This document shows positions 34,358 through 45,703 of a stretch of DNA of 64,000 nucleotides, piece after piece. Made by a program: the position numbers and the translations under genes. The DNA is taken from positions 224,793,070-224,857,069 of the forward strand of contig OY821518.1 of assembly GCA_963682025.1 (NCBI GenBank), in the 5' to 3' direction. The stretch is from Cordilura impudica (taxonomy: Eukaryota > Arthropoda > Insecta > Diptera > Scathophagidae). The notes below the pieces were generated by a model. It did no database searches. It was not told the origin of the DNA and was given only the letters and a program-made list of their open reading frames with translations. The stretch's first letter is position 1; each line of letters opens with the position of its first letter.

Positions 34358-35612
34358 AAGGGTCCGCCATCTAACGTTTTTTTTTTAACTAGTGCTTATT
34401 TCGTGAATGTTAACACTTAGCTCATGTCTGATTTGACAGATAATTAGTTTTATCCTTCCGCTGAACGAATATGGTTGTGTAAACGCTTGAATCATGGTAA
34501 TGTTGCAGAATGTGTGCGAAAATTGCGTACGGATTTTGGAAGAAGAGAAACACCGTCAGCTCCGCATGTTCGTTATCTTGTGAAAAAAGTGAAAGAAACT
34601 GGCATCCTCATCGATAAACCAAAGCGTGAAAAGCCAAAAACAGTGCGTACACCCGAGAATATTGCTGCTGTGGCAGAAAGTGTGCGTGAAGCGCCATCAA
34701 CATCAATTCACCGTCGTTCTCAAGAATTGAACATTTCAGGGGCATCATTGAGACGAATTTTGAATAAAGAACTTGGTATGACGCCATACAAAGACCAATT
34801 GGTTCAGGAGTTGAAGCCAACTGACCATCCAATGCGTTTTCGCTTCGCTAAGTGGGCCTACGATCGACTTACAGAATATGTCGATTCTGCCAAAAAAGAA
34901 ATCATCTTTTCAGATGAAGCTCATTTTGATCTTGGCGGGTATGTAAACAAGCAAAATTGTCGCATTTGGGGCACAGAAAACCCGCACGCATACATTGAAA
35001 AGCCGATACACCCAAAACGAGTCACTGTTTGGTGCGGATTTTGGTCCTGAGGCAAAATTGGGCCATTTTTCCTCGAAAATGAGCAAGGAGTGGCCGTTAC
35101 AGTCAATGGCGATCGTTATCGGGCCATGTTGAACGATTTTTTTTTCACAAAAATTGAAGAGGAGGATATTGGCAACATTTGATTTCAACAGGACGGCGCT
35201 ACGTGCCACACAGCCGAAGCTACACTCGATGTTTTGCGCCCTGTTTTTGAAGATTGCATTATCAGCCGGCCACCTCGGAGCTGCGATTTGACACCGTTGG
35301 ACTATTATTTGTGGGGTGCCCTCAAAGATAAGTGTTACGCCAACAAGCCAGAGACAATTGACGCTTTAAAGGACAATATTCGTGAAGCCATTGGTGAAAT
35401 ACAGCTGCACACAATCGATAATGTGCTTAAAAATTGGACCGATCGTGTAGGCTACTGCATGGCCAGCCGAGGCAGCCATTTGAATGAAACTATTTTCCAT
35501 TATTAACCGGAAGGATTGTACTTTCAAATAAAAAAAAGAAATTTGAGATAATATTCAGTAGATTTTTTTATAGCACTTTCAAAACAAAAAAAAAGTTATT
35601 GGGCGGACCCTT
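34358..35612 (+). mobile_element. Tc1/mariner element, DD41D type, copy 2
   Basis: TIRs: AAGGGTCCGCCATCTAACGT at the left and, inverted, AAGGGTCCGCCCAATAACTT at the right, with TA on each side (34356-34357, 35613-35614). 1255 bp. Related to copy 1 but a distinct subfamily. Confidence 0.87.
34475..35506 (+). pseudogene. DD41D transposase, copy 2, two nonsense codons
   Basis: The open frame begins at CKRLNHGNVAECVRKLRTDF; the natural N-terminus is decayed, with no in-frame ATG. HTH: SIHRRSQELNISGASLRRIL. Catalytic: IIFSDEAHFDLGG, FQQDGATCHTAE, RPPRSCDLTPLDYYLWGALK. TGA at 35048-35050 follows GFWS, and TGA at 35179-35181 replaces the Trp of WFQQDG, the same codon lost in copy 1. Six residues before PPRSCD appear deleted, so the last two Asp are 35 apart here. 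Ends TIFHY, stop 35506. Confidence 0.85.
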
Positions 35613-35954
35613 TATATAGGAGTGCCAATGAAAAAGCTATTTATCAATCAAATCACACTTGATAATACTAGGTTTGATACAAGTATTTATTCAGGTGATA
35701 AAAACATTTTTCCAAACATAAATAAAAGAAAATTTTGGTGGCTTAACCAAAATCTCTTTTCTACTTTTACCCCTTGACTGAACCTTTTATCAAATAATTA
35801 TAGAAGTGACTTTTTTTTTTGAAATTTTTTTGTTACATTATATCATATCGATTATACTTATGTATATAAAATAAATCTTATGTATATAAAAAATATATTT
35901 AAAACTTCATATAGAATTAGTATAATTAGTATAAAAAAAAATCAATGATAATTA

Positions 35955-36140
35955 ATAGAATATTCATCTAATGTATGACGTACACGTTCTGTCGATATCT
36001 TAGGATATCAGCAATCTCGCTCTCTTTAGCTTTTCGATTATCCAAAACAATTCGATTTACTTTTTTTGCTCAGGAACTGTCACATTTAGACGGCCTGGTC
36101 GTTCTGTATAATCGGTACTCGTAAGACCACGTTAAAAACC
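35955..36140 (-). pseudogene. Mariner transposase N-terminal scrap
   Basis: On the minus strand: RPGRP-like RPSKCDSS, then KKVNRIVLDNRKAKESEIAD and, after a shift, LRISTERV-like. This is the second helix-turn-helix of mariner-type transposases. No catalytic part or ends found. Confidence 0.35.
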
Positions 36141-36542
36141 AAACACAGAGTTTATCATTGAACATGGGGGTGATCATTGACCAGAACATTCATCAATGTA
36201 TTCTTTGCCTCCTAGGAGAGTATCCGAAAATGGAATCCATAATCAAAATATGAAAGTCTGGCATTTTTCTTCAAAACTTCAAAAGTAACAGCACTTTCAT
36301 GTCATGAAAGTTTTACTGGATACAAGTTTATCTGCTACTGCTGAAGAAACAAACAAAAATCTTGGTACTAGTTGCTCAGACAGATGTATGAGACTCCACG
36401 GACTTTTTAGCATCTTGTACCATGGAAGTGTTATCACACGATCATTGTTTAGCGGCATTTTTCTTAAAAATTTATTCAATTTATTTCTTGTCTATTTGAT
36501 CGTCTTTTTTCTAAAAAAAAAAAAAATAATAAAATTCTACAT

Positions 36543-36790
36543 AATTCTGTGGTCACAAGCATTAAACGCCTAAGACGAATATCATGTTTTCGAGAAAAAT
36601 AACTGTTTATATAAATGTAATTGGGGTTCATTACGACTTAAGTTAGTATGTTTTCATCAATAACTTTTTAACAAACAGTGGGGATTTCAAGAAAATGTAA
36701 AGCGTTGTTAGTAGAATATGATAGCATACATACGTAACTCAAATCATTCTTAAGTCGACTTAGGCGATTATCGTTTGTGACCACAGAATT
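36543..36790. mobile_element. 248-bp MITE
   Basis: Starts AATTCTGTGGTCACAAGCAT (36543) and ends with GATTATCGTTTGTGACCACAGAATT-type inverse (36790). TIRs extend about 35 bp with indels, including CGCCTAAG(A/T)CG. No coding region. TSD not clear. Confidence 0.65.
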
Positions 36791-36943
36791 TTCTTAATGA
36801 AAATGTAATTGCTTTTGATATATTTTCAAGAAGAGGCAACCATGTAAAGGTACCCCACACATAGTAAGAACCTTATTACAGTTTATCCCGGTGAAAAAGG
36901 GAAAAAGTGGAAATATTATTTGTCAGTAAATATGAAAAAAAAA

Positions 36944-39520
36944 TCATGTGAGTCCGATCGCAGGGGAGATGTGTAAACATCTAGTAATTAAAGATTTTTT
37001 TATAGAACTTTCTTAAAATCATACAGAAAGCGTATCACTTATAGCAATCAACTGCAGGGGCTCTGTTAATATAAAAATATTTATTATTATTTATTATTTT
37101 AACCGGTTAATTTTTAATTTTTTTATTTTTAACTTTTTTTTTAATTTTTAATTTTTTATTTTTCATCTTTTAATTTTTAATTTTTTATTTTTCATTTTTT
37201 ATTTTCCATTTTTAACTTTTTTCTTCATTTTTCATTTTCCAATTTTTATTTATCTTTTTTATTTTTCATTTTTTATTTTTCATTTTTTATTTTTCATTTT
37301 TTATTTTTCAATTTTCATTCTTTATTTTTCATTTTGTATTTTTCATTTTTTATATTTAATTTTTTATTTTTCATTTTTTATTTTTAATTTTTTATTTTTC
37401 ATTTTTCATTTTTTATTTTTCATTATTCATTTTTAATTTTAGTTTTTCATTTTTCATTTCTTATTTTTCATGTTTCATTTTTTATTTTTCATTCTTTATT
37501 TTTAATTTTTTAGTTTTCATTTTTTATTATTCACTTTTTATTTTTTTTTTAATTTTTCCTTTTTCCTTTTTATTTTTTTTTTATTTTTAATTTTTCATTT
37601 TTTATTTTTTATTTTTCATTTTTTATTTTTCATTTTTATTATTAATTTTTCATTTTTCATTTTTTATTTTTCATTTTTCGTTTTTCATTTTTTATTTTTC
37701 ATTTTTAATTTATTTTTAACTTTTCATTTTTCATTTTTTTATTTTTCTTTTTTCATTTTTTATTTTTCATTTTTTATTTTTCATTTTTTATTTTTAATTT
37801 TTAATTTTTTAATTTTAATTTTTCATTTTTAATTTTTTATTTTCCATTTTTAATTTTTTTTCTTCATTTTTCATTTTCCAATTTTTGTTTTTCTTTTTTA
37901 TTTTTCATTTTTTATTTTCATTTTTTTATTTTTCAATTTTCATTTTTTATATTTCATTTTGTATTTTTCATTTTTTAAATTTAATTTTTTATTTTTCATT
38001 TTTTATTTTTCATTTTTTATTTTTCATTATTCATTTTTAATTTTAGTTTTTCATTTTTCATTTATTTTTCATGTTTCATTTTTTATTTTTCATTCTTTAA
38101 TTTTAATTGTTTAGCTTTAATTTTTTATTCTTCACTTTTTATTTTTTATTTTTCATTTTCCATTTTTATTTTTTTTTTAATTTTTTATTTTTCATTTTTT
38201 ATTTTTTATTTTTCATTTTTCATTTTTTATTTTTCATTTTTATTCTTAATTTTTTATTTTTCCTTATTCATTTTTAATTTTAGTTTTTCATTTTTCTTTT
38301 CTTATTTTTCATGTTTCATTTTTTATTTTTCATTCTTTACTTTTAAATTTTTTAGTTTTAATTTTTTATTATTCACTTTTTAATTTTTAATTTTCATTTT
38401 TCCTTTTTATTTTTTTTTTTTTAATTTTTTATTTTTCATTTTTTATTTTTCATTTTTAATTTTTTATTTTTTATTTATTTTTTATTTTTCATTTTTCATT
38501 TTTTATTTTTATTCTTAATTTTTTATTTTTCATTTTTGATTTCTATTTTTCATTTTTCGTTTTTCATTTTTTATTTTTCATTTTTCGTTTTTCATTTTTT
38601 ATTTTTCATTTTTATTTTTCATTTTTAATTTTTCATTTTTCATTTTTCATTTTCGTTTTTCATTTTCATTTTTTATTTTTCATTTTTATTTTTCATTTTT
38701 AATTTTTAATTTTTAATTTATTTTTAATTTTTCATTTTTTATTTTTCATTTTTCATTTTTTTATTTTTAATTTTTCATTTTTCATTATTCATTTTTAATT
38801 TTTCGTTTATTTTTAATTTTTCATTTTTTATTTTTCATTTTTCATTTTTTTATTTTTCATTTTTTATTTTTCATTTATAATTTTTCATTTTTTATTTTCC
38901 ATTTTTAATTTTTTATTTTTCATTTTTCATTTTTTATTTTTCATTTTTCATTATTCATTTTTAATTTTTAATTTATTTTTAATTTTTCATTTTTTATTTT
39001 TCATTTTTCATTTTTTTATTTTTCATTTTTCATTTTTTATTTTTCATTTTTCATTATTCATTTTTAATTTTTCGTTTTTAATGTTTCCTTTTTTATTTTT
39101 CATTTTTTATTTTTCATTTATAATTTTTCATTTTTATTATTCTTTTTTCATTTTTTTATTTTTCATTTTTCATTTTTTATTTTTCATTTTTCATTATTCA
39201 TTTTTAATTTTTCGTTTTTAATGTTTCCTTTTTTATTTTTCATTTTTTATTTTTCATTTATAATTTTTCATTTTTTATTTTCCATTTTTAATTTTTCGTT
39301 TTTCATTTATAATTTTTCATTTTTTTTTTTTTCATTTTTCATCTTTCATTTGTTATTTTTAATTTTTTTTTCATTTCTTTTTTCAAACAGGTTATCATAA
39401 TTTTTTCACCAATACAATCACATTTTGTCTTACGACTCACATGTTACGCCCACATGTTACGCTTACATGTTACGCTGTTTTTGAAATTTACCCCCTGCGC
39501 GTATAGATGTTTACACATCA
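36944..39520 (-). mobile_element. Helentron-like element 1 with T-rich central array
   Basis: Left end TCATGTGAGTCCGATCGCAG then GATGTGTAAACATCTA (36968-36983); right end TAGATGTTTACACATC (39504-39519). Both ends, and the right-hand blocks atcataattttttcac (39394-39409) and ttacgctgtttttg...gcgcgtatagatg, are shared with 53821-57590. Read on the minus strand it starts TGATGTGTAAACATC, and ends in an inverted copy of that motif, then a weak hairpin (TGCGA-TCGGAC-TCACA) and TGA. Short inverted repeats at the 5' tip and subterminal at the 3' side, a 3' hairpin and a central tandem array fit non-autonomous Helentrons. The class is inference. Confidence 0.6.
37060..39385 (+). repeat. T-rich tandem array, units of ATTTTTCATTTTTT type
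   Basis: About 2.3 kb composed almost only of T with A and C: TTTTTATTTTTCATTTT in endless variation, with occasional GTTTTTCATTT. G is nearly absent on this strand, a marked strand asymmetry. Unit length varies around 12-18 bp. It fills the centre of the Helentron-like element. Confidence 0.85.
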
Positions 39521-40090
39521 AAAATGTGCAACATCAATTTGAATAAGACAATAACGAAAGAAAAAAAATTTGATAAATTTTGTTTTTCGGCCCTTCAAAT
39601 CGGTAATTTAAGATAGACTAAAATTCTCCTAATTTAGAAATATAGAACTAAAACAATTTTAATTATTTGAAGTGGTAATTAAATATCATTTTTTGAGTCT
39701 TCTATATTAGAAATGTATTTAATAATAATTTTTGAAATTTAACACTCGTTACTCGTTAATTGTAAAACGAAACTAATTACAAAACCAATATGTATTTGTA
39801 AAGGTTTATTAAACATGTATTGAGCCATGCATGATGATTCATACGCATAATATGGCAGTTAAATGTTGTTTGTAGTTGTCGCTTGGTAAGACAATACTCT
39901 GACAATGTTTATGTACCTTCATAATGGCTATACTAGGGTGGAGTTCATTTAATTTTTTTTAAACTGAAATACAAAATTCTCATCGAACAAATTTTTAATT
40001 AATTTAAGTTTAAATATTTTCTTAGTTACTATAAAATATTTTTTTTTATAATTTTTTTAATTCAAAAAAAAAAAACAAGTAAGAAAATTA
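39521..40090. other. No gene seen; AT-rich
   Basis: From about 39960 (acaaaattctcatcgaacaa...agttactataaaatattttttt) the sequence resembles blocks at 47262-47340 and 48050-48125, i.e. the same degenerate AT-rich repeat flanks the piggyBac element on both sides. Confidence 0.45.
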
Positions 40091-40865
40091 TAGTCGGTCT
40101 AGACCGACTATACGATACCCTATACCATGCATTTAGAAACTCTATCTCTTAGGCCCAACTAACTGGACATAGAAAATAAGCAAAAACCAAATTTGAGTGG
40201 GATTTTTATTAATTTTTTTTGGCTGCAGATATGAAAAAGTTCATATCGGATGATATATCTATATGGGGACTAGGTCCAAAAATGGACCGATCCTGATCAT
40301 GTTTGGTACAGTCTCTTTTATTTTGCAAAAATATATACAAACAAAATTTGAGAAGAATCAGTGCAATATTTTTGTTTTTAATATATTTAAGTGAAGATCG
40401 GGAAGCAGCTCTATATGGGGTCAAAGGGATCATTTTTGGACTACTCATTAATGGATGTAATGAACGCATACAAACCCAATTTGAGTAAGATCTATATGAC
40501 AATTTGGATCTTATGGCAATTTATGTCGATTTCATATCGGTAATTTGTATGGGGGCTAGGTCTGAACATGGACCGATTCTCACCAATTTCAATAGCGTTC
40601 ATCCCATGGCCGATAAAAGCTTATATACCAAATTTCATCAAAATATATCCATATTTGCGACCTGCAGTTTGATTACAAGCTTTACATGGACACACAGACG
40701 GACGGACGGACGGACGGACGGACGGACATTGTTAAATCAACTCAGAAAGTGATTCTGATTCGATCGGTATAATTAAAGATGGGTCTAGGTCAAATATTTT
40801 TGGTTGTTACAAACAGCAGCACAAAGTCATTATACCCAAACCACATAGTGGTATAGGGTATAAAA
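40091..40865 (+). mobile_element. mini-me-like dispersed repeat with GGAC microsatellite
   Basis: Begins with the perfect 20-bp palindrome TAGTCGGTCTAGACCGACTA (40091-40110). ATACCCTATACC (40115-40126) is inverted as GGTATAGGGTAT at 40850-40861. A (GGAC)6-7 run lies at about 40701-40726, followed by aactcagaaagtgattctga. A GTCY/GGAC microsatellite core is a hallmark of the dipteran mini-me elements. No coding capacity; older copies at 6540-6700 and 33160-33480. Confidence 0.7.
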
Positions 40866-43199
40866 ACAAAAAATTTTTATTTAATTTGTGAATTTAAAAA
40901 AAAAAATCAGTAACACAAAAAAAAAATATTTTTATAAAAAAAATTTGTAATAATATTTTTTTTTTAATTACAAATAAGAAAAAAAAATTTTTTTTTTTTA
41001 ATATAATATAGTTTTATTAACCCCCACACTGTCGGGTACTAAAAACTACTAATCCGATCCTTAACTACCCAGGTAAAGATATTTTAATTTCATGTATTTT
41101 GTATGAAATAATTTTCAGAAAAAGTAGATATCGTACTTAGTTTGAACATTATGCTGCATATTATAAGCAAATATTACAAAGCAACATTTGTTTTCAAATC
41201 TTTGCAAAATCAATGCGTTAGCAAACGGTATGCACATATGCACATATTTTGAAATTTGAAATTTTTGTTTAAATATAGTAAGCTATGCCTGATATGTCAT
41301 TTATAAAATGTACTAATTGCTGAACTTCGTATTCAAAATCAGTTGATTGTGAAACTCCGTGAGTTAATATTTATAAAAAAGTGAGAAGCCATTTTTTTTA
41401 GTTCTTAAATATGGAAAAAATGAAATATTCAGTTGCGCAGGTAAAGTTACATTTCTCAATACAAAGTATGTGCTTATATACATACATATGTAACACAATT
41501 CTAATTGTCGATTTAATGTAACTGAGATATTAATTATAGACTGCCGTATGAGGAACAGATACAGATGATCCCGATTTTTTGCCTTTAAATAATAATGAGG
41601 AATCCGATGCGGACTTTGAGGAGGTTACTACAGAATTAAATGATGATGATTCTGAAGACAGCGAGGAAAATTCTGATGACGATGGTGAGTGCATAAATAT
41701 TAAAGAAAAAAATGATCAGGTTTATGTAGGCAATGATGGAACTATTTGGAAAAAGATTCCACCGAACTTAGCGCGTTTGCGAGCACACAATATTATACGC
41801 GAACCACTTTTTATGGGTCCTAAGCCAAGCACAAGGAAGTTAGAATTAGTTGATACGTTTTGTTTATTAATAAACTCACCATTTCAAAGCATGATTTGCT
41901 GGTATACCAATAGAAAAGCTGAAATGGAATATCCAAAGTGGAATGAAGCTAACCCTACAAAAATCCTTAAGATTTGGCTGCTGTTGGAAGAGGAGGAATT
42001 GCTGGCTTATATTGGCCTATTAATAGTCATTGAAACTCACAAATCAAACTTCGAATCTTTAGAGCAGCTTTGGAATGAAAATGCTTTTCCTCTATATCGC
42101 GCGACAATGTCCGTTCGACGATTTAAAAACATTACAAAATATATTCGGTTTGACTATGATGTCACTAGACAGATTCGCATGAAAAATGACAAAGCAGCAC
42201 CAATAACTTTTTGAAATGTTAAACGCTAATTTAAAAGAAAATTTCTGGCCATAACAGTTGACGAGCAACTTTTCCTATTTAGAGCCGTTTACTCAATGCA
42301 TCCCTTCAAAATCAGCCAAATATGGTACAAAAAATTTGGTGGGCGTGTGACTCCGGTATCGGTTGTCCACTTCAGGGCCAGATTTATACTGGAAAAACTG
42401 GTAATAACAGCAAAGTAAATCAAGAGCAAGGTGTGGTCAAAGATTTAGTTAAATACCATAAAAATACTTGTCGGAATGTCACAATGGATAATTTCTTTTC
42501 GTTCATTGCCTTTGGCTGAACAATTGTTGGACTGGAAGCTTTCTATGGTAGACACTATGAAAAAAAACAAACGTTGTATTCCAACAGAGTTAAAGGCATC
42601 AAAAAATAGAGAACCATTATTTATATTTGCAGATAACACTGTACTTTGCTCCTATGTCCCAAAAAAATACAAAGCCGTCGCACAGTGGACCATATTTTGA
42701 GAAGGCAGCCAAAAATCATTCTTTTTTTTTGTTACCGATTTTAAAGTTATGTTAATCATTTGAAAGTAAATACTAGTAAACCTCGGGAGCCAAAAAATTG
42801 AGACTCTATCTCAACTATACCACAGCGAACAGGGTCTTCGAAAATGGGCTTTCTCAGTATTTTGCTAAAATTAAAAATTTCTTTGTAAATTTTTATTTTT
42901 TAATGACTGTAACTTTTTTGATTTAAAAGATTTTGAAGTGAAATAAATTTTGTATAATTTTGTGGCTTCCATACTATTAATGTTAAAAATGTAAAATCAC
43001 TGAGTCATTCCGAAATTTAAAAAAAAAATTTTTTTAAAAAAGGTCCAAATTTTCCGAAAATCTCCTACTTAATAGAGCATAACTCCTGCAGTCAGAAAAG
43101 ATCTGGCACTCTTCTATAGTCCGAACCCTCCCCTATTCTCCTATACCCCATTATACACCCGCCAATTTCCGCCCGTGTGCACCAGAACAATTTTTCTGA

Positions 43200-43450
43200 C
43201 CCATGGTTAGATATTTTCTGCAGTTGTCCACTACACTATGTGGTTAGGATATATTAATTTTGAGGTGATGTTTGTAACTGCCAAAAATATTGGACCTTTA
43301 TCCATCTTTTATTATACGGATCGACTCAAAAACACTTTCTGAGTCGATTAAACGATGTCCGTCCGTCCGTCTGAGTGTTATGAATACAAAAGTTGGTCGT
43401 ACCGGTGCACCGCGGTGTATTTTTTTGCGTGTCGGTAGAGTTGTCAGGAG
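43200..43450 (-). repeat. mini-me-like module inside Transib B
   Basis: gtccgtccgtccgtctgagt (43358-43376 region) preceded by ctttctgagtcgatt and ccaaaaatattgg, the inverse of the module at 18530-18790 in copy A. Confidence 0.7.
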
Positions 43451-43803
43451 TTGCTATATACTTATAAAACAGGGTTGAGATATAATGCGCTTAATTGTTA
43501 CAGGTACATTTACATAGGTATCTTTCAAAAACATTAATAGTCTGAATTAGAGTTATATAGTTCAAATACCTGACAAAATGGGAAACAATTTAAATAACAG
43601 GTAAATGGTAAAAAAAAAAACTATTGCGACATAGCCCTTTAAGATATGAACAGGTATGCTTCACCTTTCAAAAGGGGTTAGGGTGTGGGTTTTTTATGCT
43701 TCTAAAAGTGGTAATAGAAGATAAAAATTTTTCTTTTACATAATTGCAAGAAAGAGTATTTATAATAATGTTTCCACAATTATTATTCATTACAATTTGT
43801 GCA

Positions 43804-45703
43804 ATGGCTAAGTACTGTTACAGAGATCTGGCAGATATTTATTTTCAACGAACTGATGTAGACGATGTAATTTTGCACATAGTGAGCAACGACTTCTTTA
43901 AGAATTGTAACCTAGAAGACATTTAAATGCACAAAGGAAAAATTACTAATTTTGCATCGAATTTGAAAATACGGTACATTGAATGCTCTCATAGCAAGGC
44001 AGAGATGTACAAACGTTACCAAAGCTGGTTAATAAAGGAACTTCTTTTTGAGAGTGCATCTACAACTGCCAATGAAAGTGGAAAAAAGGGTCGACCAGCA
44101 AAACCAATTGACGGATGTAGTGAAAGATCTCGAAGGCGCAAGCTGGAGAATATCAATGAAGAAATTTCTCAAAGAATTATTAAGGATTCATTTTTGTACC
44201 AAATTCAACCAACCCAAAATAAAAAACAATAAAATTGAAATTGAAAAAATAGTAGAAGCGAGCCCAAGGCGCACAAAGAGGATTTTGAAAAGCATTCCTA
44301 CAGCAATTGAAGATAAGAAATTTACGCCGGAAGAAGCGTTCGCCCTATTTTTGGATTTGAAATTGACCAAAAATCAATATAAAGAATTGCGGAAGCGAAC
44401 CAATGAAAAGAATTGTGGGATTTTTCCAGAGTATCGAGATTTGGTCTCTGCCAAAAAAAGAATGCTTACCTTCACAATCTGCTATTAGTGTCACTTCAAC
44501 ATCAGCAGAGATAAAATTGCAAGATCTCCTTGAACATACTGCAGAACGATTGCTAAATACGCTTGATACTGATCATTTAAAAAAAAATTGGTAATGGCAG
44601 CATTACTTTAATTTCTAAATGGGGATGTGATGGATCCTCTGGTCAGAAACAATACAAGCAATTTAATGCCGAAAATTCATCAGATGCTAATTTATTTATG
44701 GTATCTTTCGTTCCATTGCGCTTAACAAAAAGGTATAGCGTCTTAGAGCCGTCAACTAGTAGAGCACCAGAAATTGATATATGGAAAAATGAAATTCCTT
44801 CTTCAACAAAGTATTGCAGACCAATAAAATTTGCATTCAAAAAGGAAACCAAAGATGTCATAACTGAAGAAGTACAAAAAATAAAAGATCAAATTAAGGA
44901 ACTTCAACCAGTAATATTTAAATTTGATGACCAAGACATTGAAGTACATTTTAAAATGTGTCTCACAATGATTGATGGACGTCAAGCTGCATTACATGCC
45001 GAAAGACATCAAGTTAATTAAGCCAACCCCCACCAGAAGACGATAGTTTTAAGGAAGCCTACGAATTTGGAATGTCCCCTCTTCATGCTAGAATACGTTT
45101 CATGGAGCATATTCTTAAATTGGGTTATGATTTGGAATTTGGTCCGTTAGGCGAAACAGTGAGAAAAAACAAAGAAAATTAAGAAAAAAGAAAGCAAAAA
45201 AAAAAACAAATTCAACAAAAATAGCTACAGCTAGGCCTCGTAATCGACCAACCAAAACAAGGAGAAGGAAACACAAATGATGGAAATACTGCAAGGAGAT
45301 TTTTTCCGATCCGGAATTTGCAGCATCTATCACAGGTGGAGAGTACGCCAATAAAACGGCTATACTTTATAATGAAAAATACTCTTGGAGATATATGCCA
45401 TCCACAGTTCATAAAATTTTGTACCATGGGGAACAAATAATTCAAAACAATATGCTACCAATAGGAGATCTATCTTAAGAAGCGCAAGAAAAAAGGAACA
45501 AAGACTACAGATTCTTTCGCGAGCACAACACAAGGAAAATGTCCAGATGTTGTACTAATGAACACCTTATCACTATTTCCATATATGTCCAACATTTGTC
45601 AAAAATGGAAAACTACCTCTATTGAATTAGACGAAGAAGCTAAACAACTTCTAGAAGATGAAAATCAAGGCTATTTAGAAGAAATGTTTACTAAAATTGG
45701 TTG
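43804..45703 (+). pseudogene. Transib transposase, copy B, frame-broken with deletions
   Basis: Starts MAKYCYRDLADIYF (43804), a TAA after NLEDI at 43924-43926, then GRPAKPIDGCSERSRRRKLE (a GRP motif in the region RAG1 uses to bind the nonamer). Next, in other frames, SPRRTKRILKSIPTAIEDKK, WGCDGSSGQ near 44625-44645 and LTMIDG at about 44967-44983. Compared with copy A, about 33 bp are missing right after MIDG, removing much of the KVAQALTGTKS segment. Later: EIPSSTKYCRPIKF, TVHKILYHG, EEAQEKRNKDYR. Ends ...EEMFTKIG at about 45700. Confidence 0.85.

Larger units (their letters stand above)
33862..35777 (+). pseudogene. C-terminal reverse transcriptase region of the third LINE
   Basis: KARNAFFMYKKLFYSQYINS, VLLYQSLIRPIITYGCQIWF, then a frameshift near 34005, then MEKIRGFERKCLRSYTSLYR and KYISNQKLYNAAKISRIDNF: the region downstream of the RT active site in I/LOA- or Jockey-type LINEs. 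After the transposon insert comes GDKNIFPNINKRKFWWLNQN and a stop. The catalytic RT part is absent, so the copy is 5'-truncated. Clade is uncertain. Confidence 0.7.
33860..35800 (+). mobile_element. Third LINE, 3' part, split by a DD41D element
   Basis: The plus-strand LINE C-terminus runs 33860-34357, is interrupted by 34358-35612, and resumes at 35615. Removing the insert and one TA gives a continuous frame from ...YFTI into YIGVPMKKLFINQ and on to the stop at 35775-35777. The 3' UTR end is not clear. Confidence 0.75.
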
